Positions 25,207 through 36,281 are shown, numbered from the stretch's first letter. The stretch: DNA of 39,289 nt from Paracoccaceae bacterium (GCA_021775315.1 JAJFIC010000079.1:1-39289), one strand, 5' to 3'. Made by a program: numbers and translations. The notes: generated by a model from the sequence alone, not told the origin.

Positions 25207-26247
25207 ATGGCAGAGTTTTTCTTTGAAAACAATTTTGGGATATTCCTGTTCATCCTCGGGCAATGCCTGTTGGTGACGGTGCTGCTGCTGGTTTCGCTGG
25301 CATTCCTGATGTATGCGGACCGCAAAATCTGGGCTGCGGTTCAGATGCGCAAAGGGCCGAATGTCGTCGGGCTTTTTGGTCTACTGCAAAGCTTTGCCGA
25401 CTTCCTTAAATACATCGTTAAAGAGGTGGTCGTGCCAGCCGGTGCCGACAAGGTGGTCTATTTCATGGCCCCGATGCTGGCGTTCATTCTGGCGGTGATT
25501 GCCTGGGCTGTGATCCCCTGGGCGGATGGCTGGGTGATTGCGAACCTAAACATCGGAATTCTTTACATTTTCGCGATTTCCTCGCTCGAGGTTTACGGCG
25601 TGATCATGGGGGGCTGGGCGTCCAATTCTAAATACGCTTTCCTTGGCTCGCTGCGCTCGGCGGCGCAGATGATTTCCTATGAGGTTTCAATCGGCTTCAT
25701 CATCGTTGGCGTGCTGATTTCAACCGGCTCGCTGAACCTGACGGACATTGTACGGGCGCAGGACGGTGATTACGGCTTCTTCAACTGGTACTGGTTACCC
25801 CACCTGCCGATGGTATTTCTGTTCTTTATCTCGGCTCTTGCAGAAACCAACCGGCCACCGTTCGATTTGCCAGAGGCTGAATCAGAACTGGTTGCCGGTT
25901 ATCAGGTTGAATATTCATCAACCCCCTTCCTGCTTTATATGATTGGCGAGCTGATGGCCGTGGTGCTGATGTGTGCGCTGATCACCATCCTGTTCTTTGG
26001 TGGCTGGCTGTCACCCGTGCCGGGCCTGCCCGACGGGGTGCTGTGGATGATCGGCAAGATGTTGTTTTTCTTCTTCATCTTCTCGATGGTCAAGGCAATC
26101 ACGCCGCGCTATCGCTATGACCAACTGATGCGTCTGGGCTGGAAAGTATTCCTGCCGATGTCGCTGGGTTGGGTCGTTCTGGTCGCCTTTGCGGCACAAT
26201 ATGGATTGTTCGGCGGCGCCTATGCCCGCTGGGCTGTAGGGGGCTGA
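25207..26247 (+). CDS. nuoH: NADH-quinone oxidoreductase subunit H
   Basis: ND1 homologue, membrane subunit at the quinone entrance. The 346-residue protein has about eight membrane helices. Conserved loops are [19 protein letters not shown] (about 38-56), [24 protein letters not shown] (137-160) and the quinone-site [20 protein letters not shown] (near 215-234). The frame is open upstream to 25153 within the preceding gene, but family homology begins at the ATG at 25207 (MAEFFFEN). Confidence 0.96.
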   Translation: MAEFFFENNFGIFLFILGQCLLVTVLLLVSLAFLMYADRKIWAAVQMRKGPNVVGLFGLLQSFADFLKYIVKEVVVPAGADKVVYFMAPMLAFILAVIAWAVIPWADGWVIANLNIGILYIFAISSLEVYGVIMGGWASNSKYAFLGSLRSAAQMISYEVSIGFIIVGVLISTGSLNLTDIVRAQDGDYGFFNWYWLPHLPMVFLFFISALAETNRPPFDLPEAESELVAGYQVEYSSTPFLLYMIGELMAVVLMCALITILFFGGWLSPVPGLPDGVLWMIGKMLFFFFIFSMVKAITPRYRYDQLMRLGWKVFLPMSLGWVVLVAFAAQYGLFGGAYARWAVGG

Positions 26248-26251
26248 GCTG

Positions 26252-26746
26252 ATGGCAACCATGGATTGGAAACGGGCGACAAAATATTTGCTGCTGATGG
26301 ATTTCGCGGTCGGCTTCAAGCTGGGCCTGAAATACTTCTTCCGCCCAAAGGTGACGCTTAATTACCCACATGAAAAGGGATACCTGTCGCCGCGTTTCCG
26401 TGGTGAACACGCGCTCAGGCGGTATCCCAACGGCGAAGAACGCTGCATTGCCTGCAAATTATGCGAAGCGGTTTGCCCGGCACAAGCGATCACAATTGAC
26501 GCCGAACCGCGCGAAGATGGCAGCCGCCGCACCACGCGCTATGACATCGACATGACCAAATGCATCTATTGTGGGTTCTGCCAAGAGGCTTGCCCGGTGG
26601 ATGCAATTGTCGAAGGTCCGAATTTCGAGTTTGCAACCGAGACCCGCGAAGAGCTGTTTTATAACAAAGACCGCTTGCTGGCCAATGGCGAGCGTTGGGA
26701 AGCCGAGATTGCAAAGAACCTTGAACTGGATGCGCCCTACCGATGA
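26252..26746 (+). CDS. nuoI: NADH-quinone oxidoreductase subunit I
   Basis: TYKY-type ferredoxin subunit with clusters N6a and N6b, passing electrons from NuoG to NuoB. The 164-residue protein has an N-terminal amphipathic/membrane-touching helix region and two 2x[4Fe-4S] motifs: Cys65, 68, 71, 75 ([12 protein letters not shown]) and Cys104, 107, 110, 114 ([12 protein letters not shown]). It starts 4 bases after nuoH and overlaps the next gene by four bases (ATGA). An in-frame ATG at 26261 is an alternative start. Confidence 0.97.
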   Translation: MATMDWKRATKYLLLMDFAVGFKLGLKYFFRPKVTLNYPHEKGYLSPRFRGEHALRRYPNGEERCIACKLCEAVCPAQAITIDAEPREDGSRRTTRYDIDMTKCIYCGFCQEACPVDAIVEGPNFEFATETREELFYNKDRLLANGERWEAEIAKNLELDAPYR

Positions 26747-27153
26747 GCGATTTTGCCAAAATGTTTCAGGAAATGATGGCGCAAACAGCCGAGATGGGCA
26801 AAAAGTTTGCCCCCGACGCCGACATGTTCACGCCTGCAAGCTTTGAGGCGATGATGCCGGGCGTCGGCCAGTCGTTTCTGGAAATGGCGTTTGGCAATAC
26901 CATCAATCAAAACGGGCTGGACGCGAAATCGCGGTTTTTGGTGACGATTGCGGGGCTGACCTCGCAACTCGTGCTGCAAGAGCCGCAATTGAAACTAGCG
27001 ATTGAAAGCGCGCGCGTTGCGGGTGCCAAGAAACAGGAAATCACCGAGGTCATCATGCAGATGTCGATGTTTGGCGGTATGCCCGTGACAACCCAGGCGC
27101 TGCAAACGGCGCTTGAGGTGTTTAACGCAGAAGAGAACGGAAAAGACGAATGA
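26743..27153 (+). CDS. Carboxymuconolactone decarboxylase-like family protein in nuo operon
   Basis: A 136-residue, Met-rich, all-helical protein. Residues 58-125 ([17 protein letters not shown] ... [36 protein letters not shown]) follow the carboxymuconolactone decarboxylase/AhpD-like pattern, including the helix-G-A/T-x-EITEV turn and the GG-P motif. There is no cysteine anywhere, so AhpD-type peroxidase chemistry is excluded. The natural substrate is unknown. ATGA overlaps couple it to nuoI upstream and nuoJ downstream, so its production is tied to complex I. An unidentified frame occupies the same place in R. capsulatus. Confidence 0.82.
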   Translation: MSDFAKMFQEMMAQTAEMGKKFAPDADMFTPASFEAMMPGVGQSFLEMAFGNTINQNGLDAKSRFLVTIAGLTSQLVLQEPQLKLAIESARVAGAKKQEITEVIMQMSMFGGMPVTTQALQTALEVFNAEENGKDE

Positions 27154-27758
27154 CCGTATTTGCATTTTACCTTTTCGCGATTGTGACGGTCCTGTCGGGG
27201 CTGTTTGTTGTGATTTCCCGCAACCCGGTGCATTCGGTGCTGTGGCTAATTCTGGCGTTCTTTTCCTCGGCCGGGTTGTTTGTTCTGCTGGGGGCCGAAT
27301 TCGTCGCCATGCTGCTGGTCATTGTTTATGTCGGCGCGGTGGCGGTGCTGTTCCTGTTCGTCGTAATGATGCTGGACGTGGATTTTGCCGAACTGCGTGG
27401 CGGTTTGGCGCAATACCTGCCGATGGGCCTGCTGATCGGCGTTGTGCTGCTGGTCGAGCTTGGCCTTGTATTCGGTCATTGGACCTTTGCTGAGGATTAC
27501 GAGGCCGCGCGGGCCGCCGTGACGCCAGCCCTAAGTGACACGCAAAACACCGTCGCACTGGGCCAGCTGATCTATACGCAATACATCTATCTGTTTCAGA
27601 CCGCCGGGCTGATCCTGCTGGTCGCCATGATCGGCGCAATCGTGCTGACAATGCGCCACCGCACAGACGTCAAACGTCAGGATATTCTGGCCCAGATGTA
27701 CCGCGACCCGGCCAAAGCAATGGAACTGAAAGACGTGAAACCGGGGCAGGGGCTTTAA
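27150..27758 (+). CDS. nuoJ: NADH-quinone oxidoreductase subunit J
   Basis: ND6 homologue, 202 residues, with five membrane helices. The conserved stretch [53 protein letters not shown] (about 22-75) includes the pi-bulge helix with the YVGAVAVLF signature involved in coupling quinone chemistry to proton pumping. The C-terminal part ([16 protein letters not shown]) is polar. Coupled to the preceding gene by a four-base ATGA overlap; the stop is 2 bases before nuoK. Confidence 0.96.
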   Translation: MTVFAFYLFAIVTVLSGLFVVISRNPVHSVLWLILAFFSSAGLFVLLGAEFVAMLLVIVYVGAVAVLFLFVVMMLDVDFAELRGGLAQYLPMGLLIGVVLLVELGLVFGHWTFAEDYEAARAAVTPALSDTQNTVALGQLIYTQYIYLFQTAGLILLVAMIGAIVLTMRHRTDVKRQDILAQMYRDPAKAMELKDVKPGQGL

Positions 27759-27760
27759 TC

Positions 27761-28066
27761 ATGATCGGCTTAGAACACTACCTTACCGTCGCCGCCTTCC
27801 TGTTTGTGACAGGGATTTTCGGCATCTTCCTCAACCGCAAAAACGTCATCGTCATCCTGATGTCGATTGAGCTGATGTTGTTGGCGGTGAATATCAATCT
27901 GGTGTCATTCTCAAGCTTTCTTGGCGATATGGTCGGGCAAGTGTTCACGCTGTTTGTGCTGACTGTTGCAGCGGCTGAGGCCGCGATTGGGTTGGCCATT
28001 CTGGTTTGTTTCTTCCGCACCAGCGGCACCATTGCCGTTGAAGATATCAATGTGATGAAGGGTTAA
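27761..28066 (+). CDS. nuoK: NADH-quinone oxidoreductase subunit K
   Basis: ND4L homologue, 101 residues, the usual length, with three membrane helices. The conserved acidic residues sit in [13 protein letters not shown] (Glu about 36) and in [18 protein letters not shown] (Glu about 70), part of the chain of charged residues in the membrane arm. Starts 2 bases after nuoJ. Confidence 0.97.
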   Translation: MIGLEHYLTVAAFLFVTGIFGIFLNRKNVIVILMSIELMLLAVNINLVSFSSFLGDMVGQVFTLFVLTVAAAEAAIGLAILVCFFRTSGTIAVEDINVMKG

Positions 28067-28074
28067 GTAAGACA

Positions 28075-30066
28075 ATGGAAACCATCATCCTTTTTGCCCC
28101 GCTTGTAGGCGCGCTGATCTCGGGCTTTGGCCATCGCATGATCGGCGAAAAGGCGGCGATCACGTCAGCGACCGCTTTGTTGTTTTTGGCAGCTGCGCTG
28201 AGCTGGATCGTCTTTTTGGGTTATGACGGTCAGATGCAGCAGATCCCGCTTATGCGCTGGGTCGAAAGCGGCAGCCTGTCAGCCGACTGGGCAATCCGGC
28301 TGGATCGGCTGACCACCATCATGCTGATCGTGGTGACCACGGTTTCCAGCCTCGTGCATCTTTACAGCTTTGGCTACATGGACAAAGACCCGCAATGGAA
28401 AGACGGCGAAAGCTATAAGCCGCGTTTCTTTGCGTATCTGTCGTTCTTTACCTTCGCCATGCTGATGCTGGTCACATCTGACAACCTGTTGCAGATGTTC
28501 TTTGGCTGGGAAGGGGTTGGTGTTGCGTCATACCTGTTGATCGGGTTTTATTACCGCAAGCCAAGCGCCAACGCCGCCGCGATCAAGGCCTTTGTGGTCA
28601 ACCGGGTTGGCGATTTTGGCTTTGCTTTGGGGATTTTCGGGCTGTTCTATATGGTGGACAGCATCAAACTGGATGATGTGTTCGGCGCCGGGCATCACCT
28701 GTCGACGGTCAAAATGAGCTTCCTTTATATGGAGATCAGCGCGATTGAGCTGCTGACCTTCCTGTTGTTCATCGGCGCGATGGGCAAGTCGGCGCAATTG
28801 TTCCTGCACACATGGCTGCCCGACGCGATGGAAGGCCCGACACCTGTTTCGGCCCTGATCCACGCCGCAACCATGGTGACGGCAGGTGTTTTTCTGGTCT
28901 GTCGGATGTCGCCGCTGTTTGAATATGCGCCCGGCACCTTGATGTTTGTCACTGTGATCGGCGCGTTGACCGCCTTTGTCGCCGCCACCATTGGTCTTGT
29001 GCAAAACGACATCAAGCGGGTGATCGCCTATTCAACCATGTCCCAGCTTGGCTATATGTTCGCAGCCGCTGGTGTCGGGGTTTATCAGGCGGCAATGTTC
29101 CATCTGTTCACCCACGCGTTTTTCAAGGCGATGTTGTTCCTTGGCGCGGGCTCGGTCATCCACGCGATGCATCACGAGCAAGACATGCGGAATTATGGCA
29201 ACCTGCGCAAAAAGATCCCCGTGACCTTTTGGGCCATGATGATCGGTACGCTGGCCATCACCGGTGTCGGTATCCCGTCAACTCTGATGAAGCTGGGCGA
29301 AACGCCGATTGGCTTTGCCGGGTTCTTGTCAAAAGACGCCATCATCGAAAGCACCTTTGCCGCCGGTTCTGAAGTCGGTCAGTTCGCTTTTGTACTGCTG
29401 GTCGCGGCTGCGGCGATGACGGCTTTTTATTCCTGGCGTCTGATTTTCATGACGTTTTATGGGGTGGAAAAGGGCGACAAGCACACGCATGAACATGCCC
29501 ATGAAAGCCCGAAAACCATGCTTATCCCACTGGTCATTCTGGCCGTCGGGTCCGTTTTGGCCGGTATGGTTTGGTACGGCGATTTCTTTGGCGAGAATGT
29601 CGCTGGGTTCTTTGGCGGATCGGTCTATACCAACCATGACACGAACACCGTGATCCATGACGCGCACCATGTACCGAAATGGGTGATCTGGGCGCCGTTC
29701 ATCGCCATGGCCTCGGGTTTTGTGCTGGCATGGATATTCTATATCCGTCGGCCACATATCCCGGCTGTTTTGGCTGAACAGTTCAACTTTGTGTACCGGT
29801 TATTCCTCAACAAATGGTATTTTGACGAGGTTTACGACGTTGTCTTTGTGCGCGGCGCAAAATGGCTGGGCCGTTTCCTTTGGAAGAAGGGCGATGGCAC
29901 CGTTATTGACGGCTCGATCAACGGCATTGCCATGGGCATCGTGCCTTACTTTACCCGCCTCGCCGGACGGGCCCAGTCGGGGTATCTGTTCCACTACGCC
30001 CTTGCCATGGTGATCGGCATCGTTGCGCTGATCACATGGATGTCTATCAGCGGAGGAGCCCACTGA
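28075..30066 (+). CDS. nuoL: NADH-quinone oxidoreductase subunit L
   Basis: ND5 homologue and distal antiporter-like proton-pumping subunit, 663 residues with about 16 membrane helices. The core is marked by [19 protein letters not shown] (Glu about 147), [38 protein letters not shown] (Lys about 238) and the broken helix around [12 protein letters not shown]. The C-terminal lateral-helix region follows the His-rich loop [10 protein letters not shown] near 470. Its stop overlaps the nuoM start by one base, with the nuoM ribosome site inside nuoL. Confidence 0.97.
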   Translation: METIILFAPLVGALISGFGHRMIGEKAAITSATALLFLAAALSWIVFLGYDGQMQQIPLMRWVESGSLSADWAIRLDRLTTIMLIVVTTVSSLVHLYSFGYMDKDPQWKDGESYKPRFFAYLSFFTFAMLMLVTSDNLLQMFFGWEGVGVASYLLIGFYYRKPSANAAAIKAFVVNRVGDFGFALGIFGLFYMVDSIKLDDVFGAGHHLSTVKMSFLYMEISAIELLTFLLFIGAMGKSAQLFLHTWLPDAMEGPTPVSALIHAATMVTAGVFLVCRMSPLFEYAPGTLMFVTVIGALTAFVAATIGLVQNDIKRVIAYSTMSQLGYMFAAAGVGVYQAAMFHLFTHAFFKAMLFLGAGSVIHAMHHEQDMRNYGNLRKKIPVTFWAMMIGTLAITGVGIPSTLMKLGETPIGFAGFLSKDAIIESTFAAGSEVGQFAFVLLVAAAAMTAFYSWRLIFMTFYGVEKGDKHTHEHAHESPKTMLIPLVILAVGSVLAGMVWYGDFFGENVAGFFGGSVYTNHDTNTVIHDAHHVPKWVIWAPFIAMASGFVLAWIFYIRRPHIPAVLAEQFNFVYRLFLNKWYFDEVYDVVFVRGAKWLGRFLWKKGDGTVIDGSINGIAMGIVPYFTRLAGRAQSGYLFHYALAMVIGIVALITWMSISGGAH

Positions 30067-31610
30067 TGGAAAATCTTCTATCCATTGTTACGTTTCTGCC
30101 GTTGATTGCGGCCGGTATTCTGGCACTATTCCTGCGTGGCGAAGATGAAGCGGCGCAAAGGGCGGCGAAATGGCTGGCCTTGGCGGCCACCAGCGCCACG
30201 TTCCTGATATCTATCGCGATTTACACCCAGTTTGATCCGTCTGACACCGGGTTCCAGATGGTCGAGGAATACGACTGGCTGGCCGGGCTGAAATACAAAA
30301 TGGGTGTGGACGGGATCAGCGTGCTGTTCGTGCTGCTGACCACGTTCCTGATGCCATTGGTGATTGCCGCCAGTTGGAACGTCACGGATCGCGTCAAAGA
30401 ATACATGATCGCGTTTCTGGTGCTTGAGACCCTGATGATCGCGGTTTTCTGCGCGCTTGATCTGATCTTGTTCTATGTCGTGTTCGAGGCGGGCCTGATC
30501 CCGATGTTCCTGATCGTTGGCATTTGGGGCGGCAAAGACCGTATTTATGCGGCCTTCAAGTTCTTCCTTTATACTTTGCTTGGCTCGGTTCTGATGCTGG
30601 TCGCGATGATCGCGATGTATGTGGACGCGGGCACCACGGATATTCCAACGCTTTTGGCGCATGAGTTTTCATCCTCGACCCTGTCAATCTTTGGCTGGCA
30701 GATCGTAGGTGGCGCACAAACCCTGATGTTCCTGGCGTTCTTTGCCAGCTTCGCAGTCAAAATGCCGATGTGGCCGTTCCACACCTGGCTGCCGGACGCG
30801 CACGTTCAGGCGCCCACGGCGGGTTCTGTCGTGCTGGCGGCGATCCTGTTGAAGATGGGCGGCTATGGCTTCCTGCGGTTCAGTCTGCCAATGTTCCCAG
30901 TCGGTGCGGAATTGCTTAGCGGGTTTGTTCTGTGGCTCAGCGTTATTGCGATTGTTTACACGTCGCTGGTGGCGTTGATGCAGGAAGACATGAAAAAGCT
31001 GATTGCCTATTCATCCGTGGCGCATATGGGTTTTGTTACCATGGGGATTTTCGCCTTTAACCAGCAGGGTCTGGACGGCGCAATTTTCCAGATGATCAGC
31101 CACGGGTTCATTTCTGGCGCGCTGTTTTTGAGCGTCGGGGTGATCTATGATCGGATGCACACACGCGATATTGACGCTTATGGCGGTCTTGTCGTGCGGA
31201 TGCCGGTCTATGCGATGATCTTTATGTTGTTCACGATGGCCAATGTCGGGTTGCCCGGCACCTCTGGCTTTGTCGGTGAATTTCTGACGCTGGTCGGTAT
31301 ATTCCAGACCAACACCTGGGTCGCGTTTTTCGCAACCTCGGGCGTGATCCTGTCGGCAGGCTACGCGCTGTGGCTTTATCGCCGGGTGGTGTTTGGCGAT
31401 ATGATCAAAGAAAGCCTGAAGGCCATCACGGATATGACGGCGCGCGAAAAATGGATATTTGCGCCACTGGTGGTCATGACGATCCTGCTTGGCGTCTATC
31501 CGGCCTTGGTACTTGATTTGATCGGCCCGTCGGTCGCGCAACTTGTGCATGATCTGGAACCGGTACTTGAGGCTGCGCGCGGCTCGTCTGCTGTCGCGGC
31601 AACGCATTAA
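30066..31610 (+). CDS. nuoM: NADH-quinone oxidoreductase subunit M
   Basis: ND4 homologue, antiporter-like subunit of 514 residues with about 14 membrane helices. Signatures are [17 protein letters not shown] (Glu about 143), [37 protein letters not shown] (Lys about 237) and [14 protein letters not shown]. The frame is open upstream to 30036, but GGAGGAG at 30052-30058 lies just before the ATG at 30066, which also fits family homology ([13 protein letters not shown]). Confidence 0.97.
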   Translation: MENLLSIVTFLPLIAAGILALFLRGEDEAAQRAAKWLALAATSATFLISIAIYTQFDPSDTGFQMVEEYDWLAGLKYKMGVDGISVLFVLLTTFLMPLVIAASWNVTDRVKEYMIAFLVLETLMIAVFCALDLILFYVVFEAGLIPMFLIVGIWGGKDRIYAAFKFFLYTLLGSVLMLVAMIAMYVDAGTTDIPTLLAHEFSSSTLSIFGWQIVGGAQTLMFLAFFASFAVKMPMWPFHTWLPDAHVQAPTAGSVVLAAILLKMGGYGFLRFSLPMFPVGAELLSGFVLWLSVIAIVYTSLVALMQEDMKKLIAYSSVAHMGFVTMGIFAFNQQGLDGAIFQMISHGFISGALFLSVGVIYDRMHTRDIDAYGGLVVRMPVYAMIFMLFTMANVGLPGTSGFVGEFLTLVGIFQTNTWVAFFATSGVILSAGYALWLYRRVVFGDMIKESLKAITDMTAREKWIFAPLVVMTILLGVYPALVLDLIGPSVAQLVHDLEPVLEAARGSSAVAATH

Positions 31611-31621
31611 GGGTAAGAACG

Positions 31622-33061
31622 ATGATTGCAACTGATCTGAACACAATCCTGCCCGAAGTGGTTCTGGCCATTTACGCCATGGCCGCACTGATGTGGGGTG
31701 TCTATCGCGGCAAAGATGCCGAGGCGCCGATGCTGTTCTGGCTGACCGCGATGATGCTGGCTGGCCTTGGCACATGGATCGGGCTTGAGCCTGAGGGAAC
31801 TAAAACCGCCTTTAATGACGCGTTCATCAATGACGGTTTTGCGCGCTTTTCCAAGGTGATGATCCTGTTTTCCGCCGCGATTATCCTGTTGATGAGCCAG
31901 GAATACCTTAAGCGAAACAAATTGCTGCAGTTTGAGTTTCCGATCCTGGTCGCGCTGTCGGTCGTTGGCATGATGATGATGGTGTCAGCCGGTGATCTGA
32001 TGGCGCTTTACATGGGGCTGGAACTGCAATCGCTGGCGCTTTACGTCATCGCCGCGTTCCGGCGTGACAGTGCCCGTTCGACTGAGGCTGGCTTGAAATA
32101 CTTTGTGCTTGGCGCGTTGTCTTCTGGCTTGCTGCTTTACGGTGCGTCGCTGATTTACGGCTTTGCCGGGACCACGAGTTTTGGGGGTATCACCGATGCT
32201 ATTGGCCAAGGCGACATGTCGCTGGGCATGCTGATCGGGCTGGTGTTCCTGCTAACGGGACTGGCGTTCAAAGTGTCCGCCGTGCCGTTTCACATGTGGA
32301 CACCTGATGTTTATGAAGGTTCGCCAACGCCGGTCACCGCGTTCTTTGCCACGGCCCCCAAAGTTGCCGCGATGGGCCTGTTTGCCCGGGTGATGTTTGA
32401 CGCTTTTGGCGGCGCGATTGCTGATTGGTCACAGATCATTGCACTGTTGTCAGTGCTTTCGATGTTCCTTGGCGCGATTGCCGCCATCGGTCAGAACAAT
32501 ATCAAACGGCTGATGGCTTATTCTTCGATCAGCCATATGGGCTTTGCCCTGATGGGCTTGGCCGCAGGATCCGAGCAAGGCGTGCAGGCCATGCTGATCT
32601 ATATGGCGATTTATATCACCATGAATATCGGCGTTTTCGCCTTTATCCTGAACATGGAAAAAGACGGGCAGGCCGTGACCGATATTGCGTCCCTGAACCT
32701 TTACAGCCGGGTTGAACCCTTGCGCGCTGCGGCGCTGATGGTGCTGTTATTCTCGCTCGCTGGTATTCCCCCTATGGTCGGATTTTTCGGTAAGTTTTAT
32801 GTGTTGCAGGCAGCCGTCGATCAGGGCCTACTCTGGCTGGCCATTGGCGGTGTGATCGCCAGTGTTATCGGCGCGTTTTATTATCTGCGAATCGTTTACC
32901 TGATGTATTTCGGCGAAGCCCGCGAGGCCTTGGATGGCACCATGCCACCGATCCATTGGGCGGCCTTGATGGCATCGGCCTTTGTAATGGTGGCGGGGAT
33001 TGTCAACCTGTTCGGGGTGGGAACGCTTGCCGGTGCTGCTGCTGCGACTTTGCTGAAATAG
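31622..33061 (+). CDS. nuoN: NADH-quinone oxidoreductase subunit N
   Basis: ND2 homologue, antiporter-like subunit of 479 residues with about 14 membrane helices. Recognised by [18 protein letters not shown] (Glu about 133), [39 protein letters not shown] (Lys about 218) and [15 protein letters not shown]. Last of the complex I genes; its stop directly abuts the birA start with no spacing. Confidence 0.97.
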   Translation: MIATDLNTILPEVVLAIYAMAALMWGVYRGKDAEAPMLFWLTAMMLAGLGTWIGLEPEGTKTAFNDAFINDGFARFSKVMILFSAAIILLMSQEYLKRNKLLQFEFPILVALSVVGMMMMVSAGDLMALYMGLELQSLALYVIAAFRRDSARSTEAGLKYFVLGALSSGLLLYGASLIYGFAGTTSFGGITDAIGQGDMSLGMLIGLVFLLTGLAFKVSAVPFHMWTPDVYEGSPTPVTAFFATAPKVAAMGLFARVMFDAFGGAIADWSQIIALLSVLSMFLGAIAAIGQNNIKRLMAYSSISHMGFALMGLAAGSEQGVQAMLIYMAIYITMNIGVFAFILNMEKDGQAVTDIASLNLYSRVEPLRAAALMVLLFSLAGIPPMVGFFGKFYVLQAAVDQGLLWLAIGGVIASVIGAFYYLRIVYLMYFGEAREALDGTMPPIHWAALMASAFVMVAGIVNLFGVGTLAGAAAATLLK

Positions 33062-33808
33062 ATGAACCACTGGCCCAACGGCGTTCAAAAGCGGTTTTAT
33101 GAAACGCTCGACAGCACGATGGCCGAGGCCGCGCGGTGTGCCGATGAACTGACCGGACCAACATGGTTTCACGCTTTGGAACAGACTGCGGGGCGGGGTC
33201 GGCGCGGGCGCGACTGGGTGCAGCCAACGGGCAATTTTTCCGCAACGCTGATCTGGCGACCCGAGGGGACGATTGAAACCCGCGCATTGCGGTCGTTTGT
33301 GGCGTCTCTGGCTTTGCGCGACGCATTTGTCGCCGCCACCGGACGTACCGGTGACTTAGCGTTGAAATGGCCAAATGACGTTTTGCTGAGCGGCGGCAAA
33401 GTTGCCGGTATTCTGCTGGAAAGCATCGGTGATCATCTGGCCATCGGTTTTGGTGTCAATCTGGTGGCCGCGCCACCGGCGCAGGATGTTGAACCCGGCG
33501 CGGTGCGCCCCGTCAGCCTGTCCAGCGCCACCGGAATGACCATCAGCCCGGCTGATTTTCTGAACCTGCTGGCCCCGGCCTTTGCCCGCTGGGAACAACA
33601 ATTCACCACCTATGGATTTGCTGGCATCCGGCAGGAATGGCTGTCGCACGCCGCCCGCTTGGGCGAGGTGATAACCGCGCGCACAGCCAACAGCGAAACC
33701 ACCGGCACTTTTGAAACTGTGGACGAACAGGGCGCACTTGTTCTAAAAGCCGCTGACGGTCGCCACCATATCGCTGCGGCCGATGTGTTTTTCCACAGCG
33801 GTTCCTGA
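33062..33808 (+). CDS. birA: Biotin--[acetyl-CoA-carboxylase] ligase
   Basis: Attaches biotin to carrier lysines such as those of AccB, propionyl-CoA carboxylase and MccA of this window. The 248-residue protein has the catalytic domain motifs STMAEA (18-23), the biotinyl-AMP loop GRGRRGRDW (44-52) and KWPNDVLL (Lys102), plus a short SH3-like C domain (VDEQGALVLKAADGRHHIAAADVFF). There is no N-terminal winged-helix domain, so this is the monofunctional type and not a biotin-operon repressor. It begins immediately after the nuoN stop and is followed by coaX. Confidence 0.93.
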   Translation: MNHWPNGVQKRFYETLDSTMAEAARCADELTGPTWFHALEQTAGRGRRGRDWVQPTGNFSATLIWRPEGTIETRALRSFVASLALRDAFVAATGRTGDLALKWPNDVLLSGGKVAGILLESIGDHLAIGFGVNLVAAPPAQDVEPGAVRPVSLSSATGMTISPADFLNLLAPAFARWEQQFTTYGFAGIRQEWLSHAARLGEVITARTANSETTGTFETVDEQGALVLKAADGRHHIAAADVFFHSGS

Positions 33809-33826
33809 CATGAAAGGACTACGCGC

Positions 33827-34600
33827 ATGCTTTTGGCCATCGATGTAGGCAATACCAACACGGTTTTTGCCATCCATGACGGAACCGAATTTGTCGCCGA
33901 CTGGCGCTGCGCCACGGAACATCAGCGCACGGCGGATGAATATTGGGTTTGGCTAAAAACCCTGATGGAACTGCAGGGCATCACAGTGGATATCGCCGAG
34001 GTAATCGTCTCATCTGTTGTGCCGCAAGTGGTGTTCAACCTGCGCCTGTTGTGTAACCGTTATTTTGACTGTCGCCCTCAGGTCGTCGGCAAGCCTGAAT
34101 GCGCGCTGCCGGTTGAGGTGCGGGTTGATGCCGATACCCAAGTTGGGGCGGACAGGCTGGTTAACACTGTTGGCGCGTTCAAACAGCATGGCGGCGATCT
34201 GATTATTGTGGATTTCGGCACCGCTACGACGTTTGACGTGGTCGCACAAGACGGCGCTTATATCGGCGGCGTGATTGCGCCGGGCGTTAATCTGTCTGTG
34301 CGCGCGTTGCATCTGGCGGCGGCAGCGCTGCCGCATGTGGATGCCACAAAACCGCAAAGCGCCATTGGCACCAACACTGTGGCCTGTATGCAATCGGGCA
34401 TTTATTGGGGTTATGTCGGGCTTATTCGCGGCATCAACCACGAGATCAAAGCCGAGCGTGACCGCCCGATGAAAGTGATCGCCACCGGTGGTTTGGCGAC
34501 GCTGTTTGATCAGGAACCCGGTCTTTTTGACCATGTGGATGGCGAGCTGACGATGACAGGCCTTGTTCACATCAACGACTTTAACCGAAAGGCCGGATAA
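33827..34600 (+). CDS. coaX: Type III pantothenate kinase
   Basis: First step of coenzyme A synthesis: phosphorylates pantothenate. The 257-residue protein has the ASKHA fold of CoaX, with the phosphate-1 loop AIDVGNTNTVFAI (Asp6), VGADRLVNTVGA near residue 106, DFGTATTFDVV near 130 and GGVIAPGVNLSVRALHLAAAALP near 146-168. AAAGGA at 33814-33819 precedes the ATG. The stop overlaps the rnj start by one base. Type III kinases are insensitive to CoA feedback, a property of the family. Confidence 0.94.
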   Translation: MLLAIDVGNTNTVFAIHDGTEFVADWRCATEHQRTADEYWVWLKTLMELQGITVDIAEVIVSSVVPQVVFNLRLLCNRYFDCRPQVVGKPECALPVEVRVDADTQVGADRLVNTVGAFKQHGGDLIIVDFGTATTFDVVAQDGAYIGGVIAPGVNLSVRALHLAAAALPHVDATKPQSAIGTNTVACMQSGIYWGYVGLIRGINHEIKAERDRPMKVIATGGLATLFDQEPGLFDHVDGELTMTGLVHINDFNRKAG

Positions 34601-36273
34601 TGGCACAGGATCGACTGATTTACTTGCCTCTTGGCGGGGCGGGCGAAATCGGAATGAACACATATGTCTACGGCTACGGCCCGGATGGCGATGAGCATTA
34701 CATTCTGGTGGATCTTGGCGTGACGTTTCCTGATATGGATGGCTCGCCTGGCGTCAATCTGATCATGGCCGATATCGCATGGCTGGAAGAACGGCGCGAC
34801 CGGATCGAGGCCGTGTTCATCACCCACGCCCATGAGGATCATATCGGGGCGTTGGGCATTTTGCACGGACGCCTGAACGTGCCGGTTTACGCGCGGCCAT
34901 TTACAGCCGCCATTGCGCATCTGAAAATGGAAGAACATGGCCGCGATCTAAGCGCCATTGCCGAGGCACCACCGTATCCGGAAATGATCACAGCCGGGCC
35001 GTTTAAAGTCTCTTTTCTGCCGGTTTCGCATTCGATCCCGGAAAGCGCTGCTTTGGTCATCGACACCCCGGCAGGCCGTATTGTGCACACGGGTGATTTC
35101 AAACTGGACGGCGCACCGCTGGTCGGTGAGGCGTTCGATCCGGTGCTGTGGAAATCTGTCGCCAAAGACGGGGTCAAGGCGCTGGTCTGTGACAGCACCA
35201 ACATCTTTTCAAATGAGCCGGGGCGTTCCGAGTCGACGCTGGTCGGCCCGATTGCCGAACTTATCAGAACCCGAAAGGGTCTGGTTGTCGCAACGACTTT
35301 CGCCTCAAATGTGGCGCGGCTAAAAACGCTGGCACAGGCGGGCGTTGATGCGGGCCGGTCGATTGTGGTCATGGGGCGCGCGATGAAACGCATGATCGCG
35401 GTTGCTCAAGCCACCGGGGTTTTGACCGATTTCCCACCGACGGTTCCGCAGGAAAACTGGGGCGACATTCCACGCAATGACATGATGATACTGGTCACGG
35501 GCTCACAAGGCGAACGGCGCGCTGGCTCGGCCCAGATGGCCAATGGCAAATATAATGGTGTTGTGCTACGCGAAGGCGACATGTTTCTTTTCTCGTCCAA
35601 GACGATCCCCGGAAACGAGGTTCCGGTTGCGCGAATAGTCAATAAATTCAGCGAGATGGGCGTCGACGTTGTCGACGACAATGGCGGCAAGTACCACGTG
35701 TCGGGCCATGCAAACCGACCTGATCTTGAGGCGGTGCATGATTTGATGAAGCCGCAATTCCTGATCCCGATGCATGGTGAACATCGCCACCTGCGCGAAC
35801 ATGCGCGCCTTGGCGAGGCCAAGGGGATCGCGTCTGTAGTGGCGCCAAACGGCACGATGGTTGACCTTTCCGGCAATGCGCCCAAGATTGTGGAACATAT
35901 TGAAACCGGGCGGACCTATCTGGATGGCAATGTCCTGATTGGTGCGCTGGATGGTGTGGTGCGCGACCGGATTCGTATGGCGCTGAACGGCCATGTGGTC
36001 GTCGGCATCATCATTGACGAAGATGACGAACCGCTGGGTGGCGCCTGGGTTGAAACCCACGGCCTGCCTGATCCTGCTAGCACGGAACATACGTTGGCCG
36101 AGCTAATGGAAGAAGCGGTGGAGTATCAGATTTCACGGGCAAGCGATAAGGTCATCATGTCTGATGAGGCGCTAGAGGAACTGATCAGGCGTGCGGTGCG
36201 CAAACTGGGGCAGGAATTGATTGGTAAAAAACCTGAAACCCGGGTGATGATAAATCGACTGGTCGGGGCCTGA
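34600..36273 (+). CDS. rnj: Ribonuclease J
   Basis: Metallo-beta-lactamase/beta-CASP ribonuclease with 5'-exonuclease and endonuclease activity in RNA decay and rRNA processing. The 557-residue protein has the metal-binding THAHEDHIG (His76, His78, Asp80, His81), further metal ligands in PVSHSIPES and VHTGDFKLD, the beta-CASP region with TTFASNVARLKTLAQ and VTGSQGE, the late SGHANRPDL and IPMHGEHRHL motifs, and a C-terminal domain (SDEALEELIRRAVRKLGQELIGKKP). TAATG overlaps the coaX stop. End of the nuo-birA-coaX-rnj unit. Confidence 0.95.
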   Translation: MAQDRLIYLPLGGAGEIGMNTYVYGYGPDGDEHYILVDLGVTFPDMDGSPGVNLIMADIAWLEERRDRIEAVFITHAHEDHIGALGILHGRLNVPVYARPFTAAIAHLKMEEHGRDLSAIAEAPPYPEMITAGPFKVSFLPVSHSIPESAALVIDTPAGRIVHTGDFKLDGAPLVGEAFDPVLWKSVAKDGVKALVCDSTNIFSNEPGRSESTLVGPIAELIRTRKGLVVATTFASNVARLKTLAQAGVDAGRSIVVMGRAMKRMIAVAQATGVLTDFPPTVPQENWGDIPRNDMMILVTGSQGERRAGSAQMANGKYNGVVLREGDMFLFSSKTIPGNEVPVARIVNKFSEMGVDVVDDNGGKYHVSGHANRPDLEAVHDLMKPQFLIPMHGEHRHLREHARLGEAKGIASVVAPNGTMVDLSGNAPKIVEHIETGRTYLDGNVLIGALDGVVRDRIRMALNGHVVVGIIIDEDDEPLGGAWVETHGLPDPASTEHTLAELMEEAVEYQISRASDKVIMSDEALEELIRRAVRKLGQELIGKKPETRVMINRLVGA

Positions 36274-36281
36274 GCCCCGAC
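36262..36281 (+). terminator. Strong stem-loop at the end of rnj
   Basis: Perfect 8-bp stem GTCGGGGC (36262-36269), loop CTGA, GCCCCGAC (36274-36281). The rnj stop codon TGA lies in the loop. No T-run follows, so termination efficiency is uncertain. It lies between convergent rnj and helicase genes and could act on either strand. Confidence 0.55.
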
